A stretch of DNA of 26,064 bases, from NCBI GenBank assembly GCA_965178525.1, contig CBCXVS010000075.1, positions 1 to 26,064 of the forward strand, given 5' to 3'. Under the pieces are notes generated by a model. That model saw nothing but the letters and a program-made list of their open reading frames with translations. It made no database searches and was not told the DNA's origin. This document shows positions 8,065 through 16,349 of the stretch, one piece after another. Source of the DNA: CBCXVS01 sp965178525 (GTDB lineage: Bacteria > Tectomicrobia > Entotheonellia > Entotheonellales > Entotheonellaceae). Both the position numbers and the translations under genes were made by a program. Numbering within the stretch: position 1 is the stretch's first letter; each line of letters begins with the position of its first letter.

Positions 8065-8112
8065 CTCTAATTAGAGCCTAATAACGGGATGATACCTTAT
8101 TCCGTTATTAGG
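8065..8112. repeat. Palindrome plus 11-bp hairpin upstream of the membrane-protein cassette
   Basis: CTCTAATTAGAG (8065-8076) is a perfect palindrome. It is followed by CCTAATAACGG (8077-8087) pairing perfectly with CCGTTATTAGG (8102-8112) over a 14-base loop. GTTAGGT on the minus strand (8064-8058) fits the attC core GTTRRRY, so this may be the end of a further, altered recombination site. The outer box of a normal attC is missing. Confidence 0.4.
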
Positions 8113-8186
8113 AGCTGAGTGATTTACGACCAGCTAAACAGACAACGTACACTCGTTTTTAGCTTCTGGCCCACCGCATGAGATCC

Positions 8187-8241
8187 CGTATGGCATAGAG
8201 GATAGGCACTGCAAACGTTCTTTTCAAGCGCATACCCATAC
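8187..8241. repeat. Direct repeat copy B, right flank of the cassette block
   Basis: The 16-bp core at 8215-8230 is identical to 6080-6095. CGTATGG near 8188 and CCATACG near 8235 form an inverted repeat around the core in this copy. It lies just after the stop codon of the DinB-like gene (minus strand). Confidence 0.7.
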
Positions 8242-8265
8242 GTCAGCCACGCCGTCCCCTTTGCC

Positions 8266-8802
8266 TCACGTCAACGGCAGCCCCCAATAGCCATCCATCT
8301 GCCGCACCCGGCTCGAAAACACGGTATCCGGCATGTCACGACTGAGCCGGGCACGCATCTCACGCACCCAGCGATCGTGCTGATATTCATGGTTGATCAG
8401 GCTGACGACGATCGGCGCCATGATGCGCGCCACCTGCTGCGCCGCGTCATGAGCTGCGGGGCGATCGCCTTCCAAAACGGTGGCGAGGTGCGCATGTGTG
8501 CGTTCGGCCACGGCGTCGCGATAGGCCACGATCTCGGCCAGGGCGGGCAAGGCGCCACGGTTTTCCTGGGGGTTGGCCGCATCGAACAGGGCATCGAAGG
8601 ATGGGTTGAGGCTGGGCTCGGCGGCGATCAGATTGCGCAAGAGAAGATGCGTCACCGCTGCCTGGTGGCCGAGATGCCAGGCGATGCTACTGCTCGTGGG
8701 CGTCGGGCGCCACTGCGCCTCCGTGTCGCTGAGATCCGCATACAAGCTCTGCGTATAGCGTCGCGCCAGATCGTATTCCTCACGCAGAATCAACAGGTCC
8801 AT
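8266..8802 (-). CDS. DinB-like / DinB_2 family putative metalloenzyme
   Basis: 178 aa from ATG 8802, which is preceded by GGAGAGG; an upstream TTG at 8847 has less support. The sequence fits a DinB-like four-helix bundle. His43 and His46 lie in SIAWHLGHQ, and His138 and His142 lie in NHEYQHDRWV, which would supply the usual metal-binding histidines. Members range from bacillithiol or mycothiol-dependent transferases to uncharacterised stress proteins; the substrate cannot be inferred. The gene diverges from the aldolase gene at 8942, sharing an upstream region of about 140 bases. Confidence 0.8.
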   Translation of the reverse strand: MDLLILREEYDLARRYTQSLYADLSDTEAQWRPTPTSSSIAWHLGHQAAVTHLLLRNLIAAEPSLNPSFDALFDAANPQENRGALPALAEIVAYRDAVAERTHAHLATVLEGDRPAAHDAAQQVARIMAPIVVSLINHEYQHDRWVREMRARLSRDMPDTVFSSRVRQMDGYWGLPLT

Positions 8803-8941
8803 CGTGCCTCTCCACTTTCTGCCGGTATCCGGCGGGGTGTTCCGCAATCTGAAAAACAGCTAAGATTATAGCTTTCTTCCGGAGACATGTATCAAGATAA
8901 TGCGGCCCAGGTCTTTATCACCCTTCCATTGGAGAGACACG

Positions 8942-9751
8942 ATGCTGTTTCCTACGGATTCGGAAGACCGGTTATTAGCGAACCTACAGAGCGGCAAGCC
9001 CTCCCTGTGTGCCTACGTGTTCTCACACCCCAATTTGGTGGAGGTCGCCGGCCTGGCGGGATTCGATTGTTTTATGGCGGACATGATGTTTACGGCGCAC
9101 GATTGGGACGCGATTGCACATCTGATCCGGTCGGCCCGCGGCACCGGGATTTCTCCGATGATCCGTGTGCAGACCTATCCGTGGGCGGACGGCGTGGACC
9201 AACGCACGGTCTCTGACGCGGCCCGCGCTCTGGCGTTGGGGGCGACTTCGGTGACGGTCTCCATCTCCTCGGTCGACCAGGTGCGGGAGCTGCTGCGCCT
9301 GCGCCGTGATTGGCACCGCTTGATCCACCTGCGCCGGTTTCCGAGCGCCGAGGATTTTCCCGCCTTTGCCCGCCGGGTTGAAGAGGAGACGCTCATGGTC
9401 CCCACGGTGGAGAGTGAAGGCGGGCTGCGGGACCTGGATGCCATCGTGGCGTTGGACGGTATTCAACTGGTATGGCTGGCCGCCGGGGATGTCACGAAGA
9501 TTCTCGGCGTGCCGTTTCAATACGAACACCCCAAGGTGCTTGAGTTGGTCGAACACACGGTGAAAACGGCGGCCCGCTACGGCACCGGCGTCATGTATAA
9601 CCTGGGGTTGGATTCGCCGGACTTCGATGCCGTGGTGGCCTCGGCGCGGCGTTTCTTCGATCTGGGGGTTCGTGTCGTCGGCGTTGGGGCGATGGAATGG
9701 CACCTGCAGATGGCCTTGGAATACATTCGGAAACAGACCTTCGCGGGGTGA
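8942..9751 (+). CDS. HpcH/HpaI aldolase / citrate lyase family protein
   Basis: 269 aa from ATG 8942, with GGAGAG upstream. The fold is a PEP/pyruvate TIM barrel that cleaves or forms 2-oxo-acid aldol products in characterised relatives. Likely functional residues are His53 (FTAHDW), Arg75 (PMIRVQ), Glu157 (VPTVESEGG) and Asp183 (LAAGDVTKILGV). Glu157 and Asp183 are 26 residues apart, the same spacing as the metal ligands of E. coli HpaI. The segment around His53 reads MADMMFTAHDW instead of the usual D-x-E-H-G/A, so substrate specificity probably differs from HpaI. It is alone on the plus strand; no pathway partner is adjacent. Confidence 0.85.
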   Translation: MLFPTDSEDRLLANLQSGKPSLCAYVFSHPNLVEVAGLAGFDCFMADMMFTAHDWDAIAHLIRSARGTGISPMIRVQTYPWADGVDQRTVSDAARALALGATSVTVSISSVDQVRELLRLRRDWHRLIHLRRFPSAEDFPAFARRVEEETLMVPTVESEGGLRDLDAIVALDGIQLVWLAAGDVTKILGVPFQYEHPKVLELVEHTVKTAARYGTGVMYNLGLDSPDFDAVVASARRFFDLGVRVVGVGAMEWHLQMALEYIRKQTFAG

Positions 9752-9770
9752 GCATGGCGTGTGTCGATCA

Positions 9771-10385
9771 TCAATCCTGATTTCTTAACTGGACCTCGGC
9801 ACGCGCGAACACATCATCAACCGTGGCAAATAGAGCATCGATATCGGCCAAGGACATCGGGTTTTCCACCTGTGTAAAGGTGCTTTCCCACAACTGCCCA
9901 AACTCCCAGGAACGGCCATTGGTGACGATGCCGAACACGTCCAGAGTGGGGTCCGCATTGCGCCGTTGTGCCGCTAGCAGGGCCGCTAAGCATTGACCCC
10001 AGCCGAGGACAAAATCATCTTTCTTGGCTTCAACCACGATCAACACCGGTTTGTCAAATACCGTGATGCCCAGCGGTGACAACGCGGATACCATATAATC
10101 TGGCGTGCCTGACAGCACGGCATCGACATGGAGACCATGTTCAACCCATAGAGCCAGGCGGTCGGCATAGGGGCGATACACCTCGCGCAATAGCGGGCCA
10201 ATCAGCAGTTCACGCCGTGCCCCCTCAGAGGACGTATCGATGTGCGCTTGCTGCCAGCGCAGGGCCGTCACAAACTGCTCGGATGGCTCGATGGATGTCG
10301 CCCCAAAGAACGTATCAGTGAGGACATGGCGAACCTGATATTCGGCCTGCACGGCGGCGATCGAGCTAAACTGACTAAACGCCAT
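9771..10385 (-). CDS. PD-(D/E)XK nuclease-like hypothetical protein
   Basis: 204 aa from ATG 10385 (a longer frame from 10448 overlaps the pump gene and is less likely). Asp96 in SGTPDYMVSAL, then Glu119-Ala-Lys121 in PVLIVVEAKKDD, followed by GWGQCLAALLAA, form the D...ExK...Q arrangement of PD-(D/E)XK nucleases. Glu residues near 54-59 would complete the N-terminal helix. Similar stand-alone proteins are common in cyanobacteria and related genomes without known function. The start lies about ten bases after the original stop (10396) of the upstream pump frame, so it may be co-transcribed with the transporter cluster. There is no methylase or DNA-binding partner here, so restriction is not indicated. 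Confidence 0.7.
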   Translation of the reverse strand: MAFSQFSSIAAVQAEYQVRHVLTDTFFGATSIEPSEQFVTALRWQQAHIDTSSEGARRELLIGPLLREVYRPYADRLALWVEHGLHVDAVLSGTPDYMVSALSPLGITVFDKPVLIVVEAKKDDFVLGWGQCLAALLAAQRRNADPTLDVFGIVTNGRSWEFGQLWESTFTQVENPMSLADIDALFATVDDVFARAEVQLRNQD

Positions 10386-10395
10386 AAGCCGTTCC

Positions 10396-13393
10396 CTATC
10401 CGCGCCGCAAATACGTACGCGCTTGGCGCACCACGGCGCTGCCTTCATCCAGCAGAGAATAGACAGGTGGTACCAGCAACAAGGTCAACAAAGAGCGGGG
10501 CGACCATGGGACCCAGTCCCGCCACCGTGGTCATGACCGTCATCAGAATCGGACGTAGGCGCTGCTGACCGCTCCGGATCAGCGCCTCCGAACGGCTCAG
10601 GCCACGGGCACGCAACTGGTTCGTGGCGTCAATGAGCATGATGCCGCTGTTGACGACGAGCCCGCAGAGGATCAGCATGCCCAGATCCGCGATGAGGTTA
10701 AGATTGGCGCCAGTCAGGGTAAAGACTAACACTACGCCGCTCAAGGCAAAGGGCACAGTGAGCATAATGGCGAAGGGCATGAGCAGCGACTCGAAGAGGG
10801 CCGCCATGATCAGATAAATGAGCACTACGGCCAGGCCGAGGCTGAACGTGGCATCGCGTTGAGACTGCGTGAAGCGCCGGTACGTGCTGCCGAGTTGCCA
10901 GCTATAGCCGGTGGGGAAGGAGAGTCTGCCGAGACGTATGCCGATCTCACGCGCGATTTCACGCAAACCCAGACGGTCCTCCGTGTAGGCGGTCACACTG
11001 GTGGTGCGGACGCGATCTTCGAGCTTGACCGTTGTGGGAGCCCGCTGCACGTGACGCTGCGCGAGATTCCCGACATTGGCGGCGAGGCGCCGGTCGCCTC
11101 CGGCCAGGGGCAGACGGTCCAACTGCCGCGTGCTCATACGCCGTTCCGCGCCCACTTGCATGGTGATATCGACCTCTTGCTCATTAAGCATCATCGTGCT
11201 AATCGGGCGCTCGCTCATGGCCAAGGCGACGGTGCGGGCGACGCGCCGGGGATGCAGACCCAGGCGCTGGGCTTGTTGCCGGTCGACCGCGAGGCGGAGT
11301 TCATCGTCGTCCCGGTCGACATCGGTTTCCACATTATAGACACCCGGGATGCCACGCAGTCGCGTTTTGACCAGCCGGGCGAGATTGGCCAGCACCTCGC
11401 CATGCGGCCCTTGCAGTTGCACGGCGATACCCGGTTGGATGCCGCTCGCGCCTCGTCCTCGCTGCACCTGGTATTCCACCCCGGCAGGCTTGGGCAACGC
11501 CTCCAGGACGCGGTCTTGCAAGAGGTCTAAAGCGGTGCGGCTTTCTTCGAGTTCTCGGAAGTAGACCCGTAAGCGGTGTCGGCCCGTTTGGCTAAACGAA
11601 GTCACCACATGGCGTATCTCCAGGTCGTCTTGTTGCCTCAGCAGGGTGTCTTCCACCTGCTGCATGAGGGTTTTGACTTGGGAAAACGGCACGGTCCGCT
11701 CCGTCTTCACCGTCATAGACATCTGCCGCCGAGGCGCGCGCAGAAAGTCGTGGTTGGGCAGGAGGACGGCCACGAATAAATACCAACTCGTCCCGAAAAT
11801 GGCCAGGGCGAGTAGGATGACCAAAGCACGGTGATGCAGGGTCCAGCCAATCGCCTTGCCATAACCCGCATTGAGCCAGGTTTGCAAACGCGCCGGACGC
11901 GGTTGCACCGGCGCTAGGATCCGGGCGCTGAGCAGGGGTACCGCGCTGAGCGAGACGCCCAATGAGGCGATTAAGGCGGCGCAGAGCACGAGGCCGAACT
12001 CACTCATCAAACGACTGAAAAAATCGGCACTGACAAAAATGATCGGCAGAAACACCACGATCGACGTGGCGGTCGCCACGAGCACGGCATGGCTCACTTC
12101 TTGTGCGCCGACCAGGCTGGCTTCGTGCGCCGGTTTACCCAACTGGCGATGGCGCACGATGTTTTCCAGCACCACCACGCTGTTATCGACCAGCATGCCG
12201 ACCGAGAGCATGAGGCCGCTGAACGTGACCACATTCAGACTGATGGGCGAGTCCAGCCCTTCGCGCAGCAGATACATGAGCAAGAAGGTCGCCATCACAC
12301 TGATGGGAATGGCGAGGCCGAGGACGAGCGTCACGCGCAGATGCCGCAGAAACAGCAAGAGAATCAGCAGGGCGAGGCCACCGCCTAACAGGCCGGCGCG
12401 TTGCAGCTTGCGGAGTCGCTTCAGAATATCGCGTGAACTGTCGTGAAACACGAAGAGTGAAAGCGATTCTAACCCTGGTGACGTTTGAATGTTCTCCAAG
12501 GTACGGTGTACCGCCCGGGCCACATCGACGATATTTGCGGTGGAATTTTGATACACCGTAATCGTAATCGCATCTTCCTTGTCCAGCCGGTCGTAGCGAA
12601 TTTTTTCCGGGTAGGCATACTGCGCGCGGGCTACGTCACGCAATCGTAACCCTTGCGCATTCACGGGTAAATCGGCGATCTGTTCGGGCGTGTGCAATTC
12701 GCCGACGCTGCGCAGCAAATAGCGCACTCCCCCGTCTTCGAGCGCACCCCCGATCCGAGTCAGGTGATTCCGCTGCAGGAGCCTTGCGAGCTGATAGGTG
12801 GTGAGCCCATGGGCTTCTAGGCTGTCCGGATCAATCTGCATCTGCAGGGTCTTGCGCTGTAGACCCAGGACACGGACATCCGCGACACCATCCAACGCTT
12901 GCAGGCGCCGCTGGATCGTATGATCGACGATCTCCTCCAGGCTCTCAGCCGATCCTTGCCAGCTTACCTGGAACGCGAGGACCGGAATATCCGTACTGCT
13001 CCAGCGGCGCAGAAATACATGGTCAACATCATCCGGCAATTGCCACCGCACGCGATCGAGGCGGTCGCGCACCTCCACCGCGGCGAGATCCATATCCGCG
13101 CCATGGGTAAATTCCAGGCGTACCCAGCCCTCGTTGGCGTTGGCTTGAGATGTGATACGTTCGAGGTGGCTCACCGTCCCCATGGCCTCCTCGATCGGCT
13201 CAACAATGAGACGGGCCGTTTCTTCCGGCGCCGACGAAGGGTAGGGGATCACCACGAAGAGCCGCGGCCAGTCATAGGTCGGCAAATAGAGGAGCGGCAG
13301 ACGCGACAGCGCCACCAAGCCCAACACCACGACGCTGATGATGAGCATCAAGGTTGTCACCGGCCGGCGAATCGCGAAGCGCGCTAGGAGCAT
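10396..13393 (-). pseudogene. Second RND efflux permease, C-terminus damaged
   Basis: Inner-membrane proton-driven pump of the AcrB/HAE type. The N-terminus FAIRRPVTTLMLIISVVVLG is the first membrane helix. Asp403 in GMLVDNSVVVLENI belongs to the proton relay. The continuous frame ends at 10445 after 982 aa, with a novel tail following GLGPMVAP. In another frame the classical C-terminal end LLTLLLVPPVYSLLDEG is present and runs to TAG at 10396. By comparison with the other pump in this window, about 23 codons, including much of the last membrane helix, are missing and the frame is shifted. The gene is therefore an internal deletion, a pseudogene, or an assembly error. It follows the peptide-binding protein gene after a repeat-filled spacer. 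Confidence 0.8.
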
Positions 13394-13411
13394 GGGAAAG
13401 AGTTCCTCTTT

Positions 13412-13446
13412 AGCTGTTAGCTATCAGCTGTCAGCTGTCAGCTTTG
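13412..13446. repeat. Heptanucleotide repeat AGCTNNN x5
   Basis: Five consecutive 7-bp units each begin with AGCT (GTT, ATC, GTC, GTC, TTG follow). They lie in the 197-base spacer between the second pump and the binding-protein gene. They resemble the short tandemly repeated heptamers described in cyanobacteria. Confidence 0.8.
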
Positions 13447-13561
13447 GGAAGTAAAGCATGTAAAGTGTATGCGATGTGCAGTTTCCTCTGCTCGTGATAT
13501 CGCTCCACAGCCAGGAAGATAGAGCAGAGCATCACAAACTGGCATTCCTAAAAAGCTGACG

Positions 13562-13589
13562 GCTGATCGCTGATCGCTGATCGCTGATC
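13562..13589. repeat. Heptanucleotide repeat GCTGATC x4
   Basis: Four exact 7-bp units end one base before the stop codon region of the binding-protein gene (TAG at 13593-13591 on the minus strand). They sit immediately downstream of that stop. Confidence 0.9.
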
Positions 13590-13590
13590 G

Positions 13591-15228
13591 CTATACCGTC
13601 GAAAACCAGGCGTACTGCATCCGCCCGCCGTAGTCATAGACCAGATTGGTGTTGAAGTTCATCACATGCGGTTGCCACGAGGCGACCCGGGGCCACGAAT
13701 TGAAGTAGATATAATACTGCTTCACCGCGGCCAAGCGGCTGATTTGGTCAATAATGGCTTTCCGCTTTTTCAAGTCCTTTTCGTGACGCTGCGCCAGGGC
13801 CAGATCACGCATCTCGGCATCGTCTACGTAGCTCAGATTTTCCTGTTTATAACGGCCATAGACATAGCCGTCCGGGGTGACATACGGCTTGCTAAACGCC
13901 ATCACCATGCCCTCGTATTTGCCGCGCGTCAGTAAGCGGATGTAGGCTCCGTACTCCTTGTCTACAATTTGCATCTTAATGCCGACCTCACTCACCCAAC
14001 TGGCCACGCGCTCGATATAATCGGCCCAGAGCGGATGATAGCCGGTGTGGACCAACACCGGGGTCTCAAAGCCTTGGGGATATCCCGCCTCGCTTAACAG
14101 ACGCTTGGCTTCCTCGGGATTGTACGCGTGGTACTTCGCCCCCTCACCCAACTGATCCACGGGCAAATGCCAATCCTTCAATCCCGCCGGTACCGTCGTG
14201 TTGTCGCGCCGCCACTTGCTCTGGTTCGCCTGCCGGTTGATCGCCATGGAAATGGCTTGCCGCACGCGTTGATCATTAAACGGCGGTTGATCCGTCCGTA
14301 TGGCCAGAAACGATTGGGTATTGGGCCGGAAGCCCTTGTAATACCAATCAGGGTGTTTTTCCCTGAAGGAACGGAAAGCCCGTCCACCAATGGTGTGCCG
14401 AAAGCCAGAGGCAAAATCGAGCTGGCCAGCCATGTAAGCCGCGCCTGCCGTGGCGCTCTCTTCAATAATCAGCAAATGGACTTCATCCAGATACGGGAGT
14501 CCCTCCCGGAAATACTTGGGATGTCTCTGAAAGAGCGCCTTGACCTTAGGGGTATAGGACTCTAACATCCAGGGTCCGGTGCCGATCACCGCCTCCGGCT
14601 TCTTGAGACTGCCGAACTTCTCGACCGCTTCTTTCGGGATGATGGGCAGCGTGCACGCTTCAGCCAGATAATCCAACAGCCAGACGTTCGGCTGTTTCAG
14701 GTCGACCTGGACTGTATACTTGTCCAGCACCTTGGCCTCGGTAATGTCTTCCAGAAAGCGGCGGTTCAGGTTGCCCTTCTCGGTCAAAAAGCGTTCGATC
14801 GAGTAGCGCACATCTTCGGCCACCATCTCGCGTCCACCCACCGGCGGCTTATCGTGCCAGTGCACCCCCTTGCGCAGGTGAAAAATGTAGCGCGTGTCGC
14901 TGGGCTCCTCCCAACGTTCGACCAGATCGGGTTCCACAATCATCGTGCCGATGTCGACTTCCGGCCCGGATTTGTAGCGAAACAGGCGGTTGTACGTAAA
15001 ACTTACCGCCGTGTGGGTTTTATAAGAGAGCGTTCGCATGGGCTCCCAGCCCAAAGGCTCCAACCCCCGCACCCGCGCCACACCCCCGGACCGCGGTGTG
15101 TCGGCCTGCGCCGGTTCAGGCTGTATCGTACTGGTGAGGCCCCATGCCAGCAGGCCGCTGGCGCCCATGCCCTGTAGCAGATGCCGCCGCGATACCCGCT
15201 CCTGTTCGAATATCTGTTGCCACGCCAT
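13591..15228 (-). CDS. Peptide/nickel-type ABC transporter substrate-binding protein
   Basis: 545 aa, SBP_bac_5 family (DppA/OppA/NikA-like). The N-terminus carries a Tat-type signal: SRRHLLQ at residues 13-19, a hydrophobic stretch GLLAWGL, and a likely cleavage after AQA at 40-42. This predicts export of a folded protein to the periplasm. Family features include VEPDLVERWEEP, YIFHLRKGVHWHD, ED(V)RYSIERFL and RQAISMAINRQA. Length is normal. It lies downstream of the DppC- and DppB-like permeases on the same strand and should deliver ligand to them; the ligand (peptide, metal chelate or other) is not predictable. The stop codon abuts GCTGATC repeats. Confidence 0.92.
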   Translation of the reverse strand: MAWQQIFEQERVSRRHLLQGMGASGLLAWGLTSTIQPEPAQADTPRSGGVARVRGLEPLGWEPMRTLSYKTHTAVSFTYNRLFRYKSGPEVDIGTMIVEPDLVERWEEPSDTRYIFHLRKGVHWHDKPPVGGREMVAEDVRYSIERFLTEKGNLNRRFLEDITEAKVLDKYTVQVDLKQPNVWLLDYLAEACTLPIIPKEAVEKFGSLKKPEAVIGTGPWMLESYTPKVKALFQRHPKYFREGLPYLDEVHLLIIEESATAGAAYMAGQLDFASGFRHTIGGRAFRSFREKHPDWYYKGFRPNTQSFLAIRTDQPPFNDQRVRQAISMAINRQANQSKWRRDNTTVPAGLKDWHLPVDQLGEGAKYHAYNPEEAKRLLSEAGYPQGFETPVLVHTGYHPLWADYIERVASWVSEVGIKMQIVDKEYGAYIRLLTRGKYEGMVMAFSKPYVTPDGYVYGRYKQENLSYVDDAEMRDLALAQRHEKDLKKRKAIIDQISRLAAVKQYYIYFNSWPRVASWQPHVMNFNTNLVYDYGGRMQYAWFSTV

Positions 15229-15246
15229 GATGTGCTCCTCTTTTTA

Positions 15247-15281
15247 AGCTATTAGCTATAAGCTTTTAGCTTTTAGCTAAG
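15247..15281. repeat. Heptanucleotide repeat AGCTNNN x5
   Basis: Five 7-bp units begin with AGCT (ATT, ATA, TTT, TTT, AAG follow). They lie just upstream of the binding-protein start, in the 154-base spacer after the DppC-like gene. Confidence 0.85.
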
Positions 15282-15359
15282 AAGAAGAAAACGGGCTTCC
15301 ATTCATCAACAATGATAACTCAATGCCATTACCTCCTATTTCTTATTTTTCTCACTTAC

Positions 15360-15394
15360 AGCTGACAGCTGAGAGCTGACAGCTAATAGCTCCT
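15360..15394. repeat. Heptanucleotide repeat AGCTNNN x5 containing a stop codon
   Basis: The units read AGCT plus GAC, GAG, GAC, AAT and CCT. The DppC-like gene ends inside this array: its last codons AGC TAT and its TAG stop (15385-15383) are made of repeat units. Confidence 0.85.
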
Positions 15395-16276
15395 CAGACG
15401 CGGATCTAGTATGTCCCGCAGTGCATCTCCCACCATATTGAAGGCAAAGACCGTCAGGCTAATGGCCACGCCAGCCCAGATGACCATCCACGGCGCCCGC
15501 ACCATGAAGACCCGGCCAGAGGCATTGAGCATGCGGCCCCAAGAAGGGTAGGGTGGGGGCACGCCGAATCCCAAGAAACTCAGGGCTGCTTCGGCCAGAA
15601 TAATGGCGCCCAGCGACACGGTGGCGGTGATGATGACGGCGGCCATGACATTGGGCAAAATGTAGCGCAGCAGCATGCGGCGATGCGTGGCGCCCACGGC
15701 CCGCGCCGCTTCGATGTAGGCTTGCTCTTTCACACTCAAGGTCGCACTGCGGATCACGCGTGTTCCTTCGGCTGCCACCAGGATGCCGAGCGCCAATGTC
15801 AGGTTGATCATACCCCGCCCAACAATGGACATGACGCTCAGCAACAGCACCAGCCATGGAAAAGCCATCCAGGCATCGACAACCCGTTGTAGCAGGAGAT
15901 CGAACATGCCGCCAAAATAGCCGCTCAACGTGCCGACAGCCGTTGCTAACCCCGTGCCGATGAGGACCGCGCCGAGGCTGATGATCATCGAAATCCGCGC
16001 GCCATAGGCAATACGGCTAAAGATGTCCCGCCCCTGGTTGTCGGTTCCCATCAGGTAGCTGAAGGAGGGAGGCTGCAAGGGATCCCCCACGGACGCTTTA
16101 TTGTAGGGATATGGGGCAATGCTCTCGGCAAAGACCGCCAATACCAGCAGGATCAGAATCATCAGCGCCCCAAATGCGGCCAACGGTTTCCCCTGTATGA
16201 AGCGAACCACACGCCGCTGCCAGTTGTGGCGTGCTGCTAGCGGCAGCGGCTGGCTGGTGGACTCACCCCGTTGCAT
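15383..16276 (-). CDS. DppC-like ABC transporter permease
   Basis: 297 aa from ATG 16276, chosen because GGAGGAGGAGG lies just upstream; a longer frame from 16300 lacks such support. The protein is an inner-membrane BPD_transp_1 permease. The first membrane helix is at about residues 29-49 (AAFGALMILILLVLAVFAE), followed by the LMGTDNQGRDIFSRIAYGAR segment typical of DppC/OppC. The EAA loop that docks the ATPase reads AYIEAARAVGATHRRMLLRYILPN. It ends DALRDILDPRLRSY, the family end. It partners the DppB-like domain encoded upstream and the binding protein downstream. No cognate ATPase gene is in the window. Confidence 0.93.
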   Translation of the reverse strand: MQRGESTSQPLPLAARHNWQRRVVRFIQGKPLAAFGALMILILLVLAVFAESIAPYPYNKASVGDPLQPPSFSYLMGTDNQGRDIFSRIAYGARISMIISLGAVLIGTGLATAVGTLSGYFGGMFDLLLQRVVDAWMAFPWLVLLLSVMSIVGRGMINLTLALGILVAAEGTRVIRSATLSVKEQAYIEAARAVGATHRRMLLRYILPNVMAAVIITATVSLGAIILAEAALSFLGFGVPPPYPSWGRMLNASGRVFMVRAPWMVIWAGVAISLTVFAFNMVGDALRDILDPRLRSY

Positions 16277-16316
16277 CAGCCCTCCTCCTCCGCTGGCCAT
16301 TCCTCATTCTCCGCAC

Positions 16317-16344
16317 ATTCCGCATTCCGCATTCCGCATTCCGC
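16317..16344. repeat. Heptanucleotide repeat ATTCCGC x4
   Basis: Four exact 7-bp units sit five bases downstream of the fused pump/permease stop, in the 73-base spacer before the DppC-like gene. The unit differs from AGCTNNN but has the same period. Confidence 0.9.
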
Positions 16345-16349
16345 ATTCA

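Noticed and set aside
8077..8112. 11-bp hairpin considered as a standard attC site
   Set aside because: The arms are perfectly paired and lack RYYYAAC/GTTRRRY outer boxes and extrahelical bases.
9023..9703. Minus-strand frame of 226 codons
   Set aside because: It is antisense to the aldolase, which has a ribosome-binding site and conserved motifs.
10859..11530. Long plus-strand frame (223 codons) inside the second RND gene
   Set aside because: It is antisense to a clear RND coding sequence, its composition is Arg/His/Gly-rich, and it has no recognisable domain.
13562..13589. Heptamer arrays considered as a CRISPR array
   Set aside because: Units are only 7 bp with no unique spacers, and no cas genes are present.
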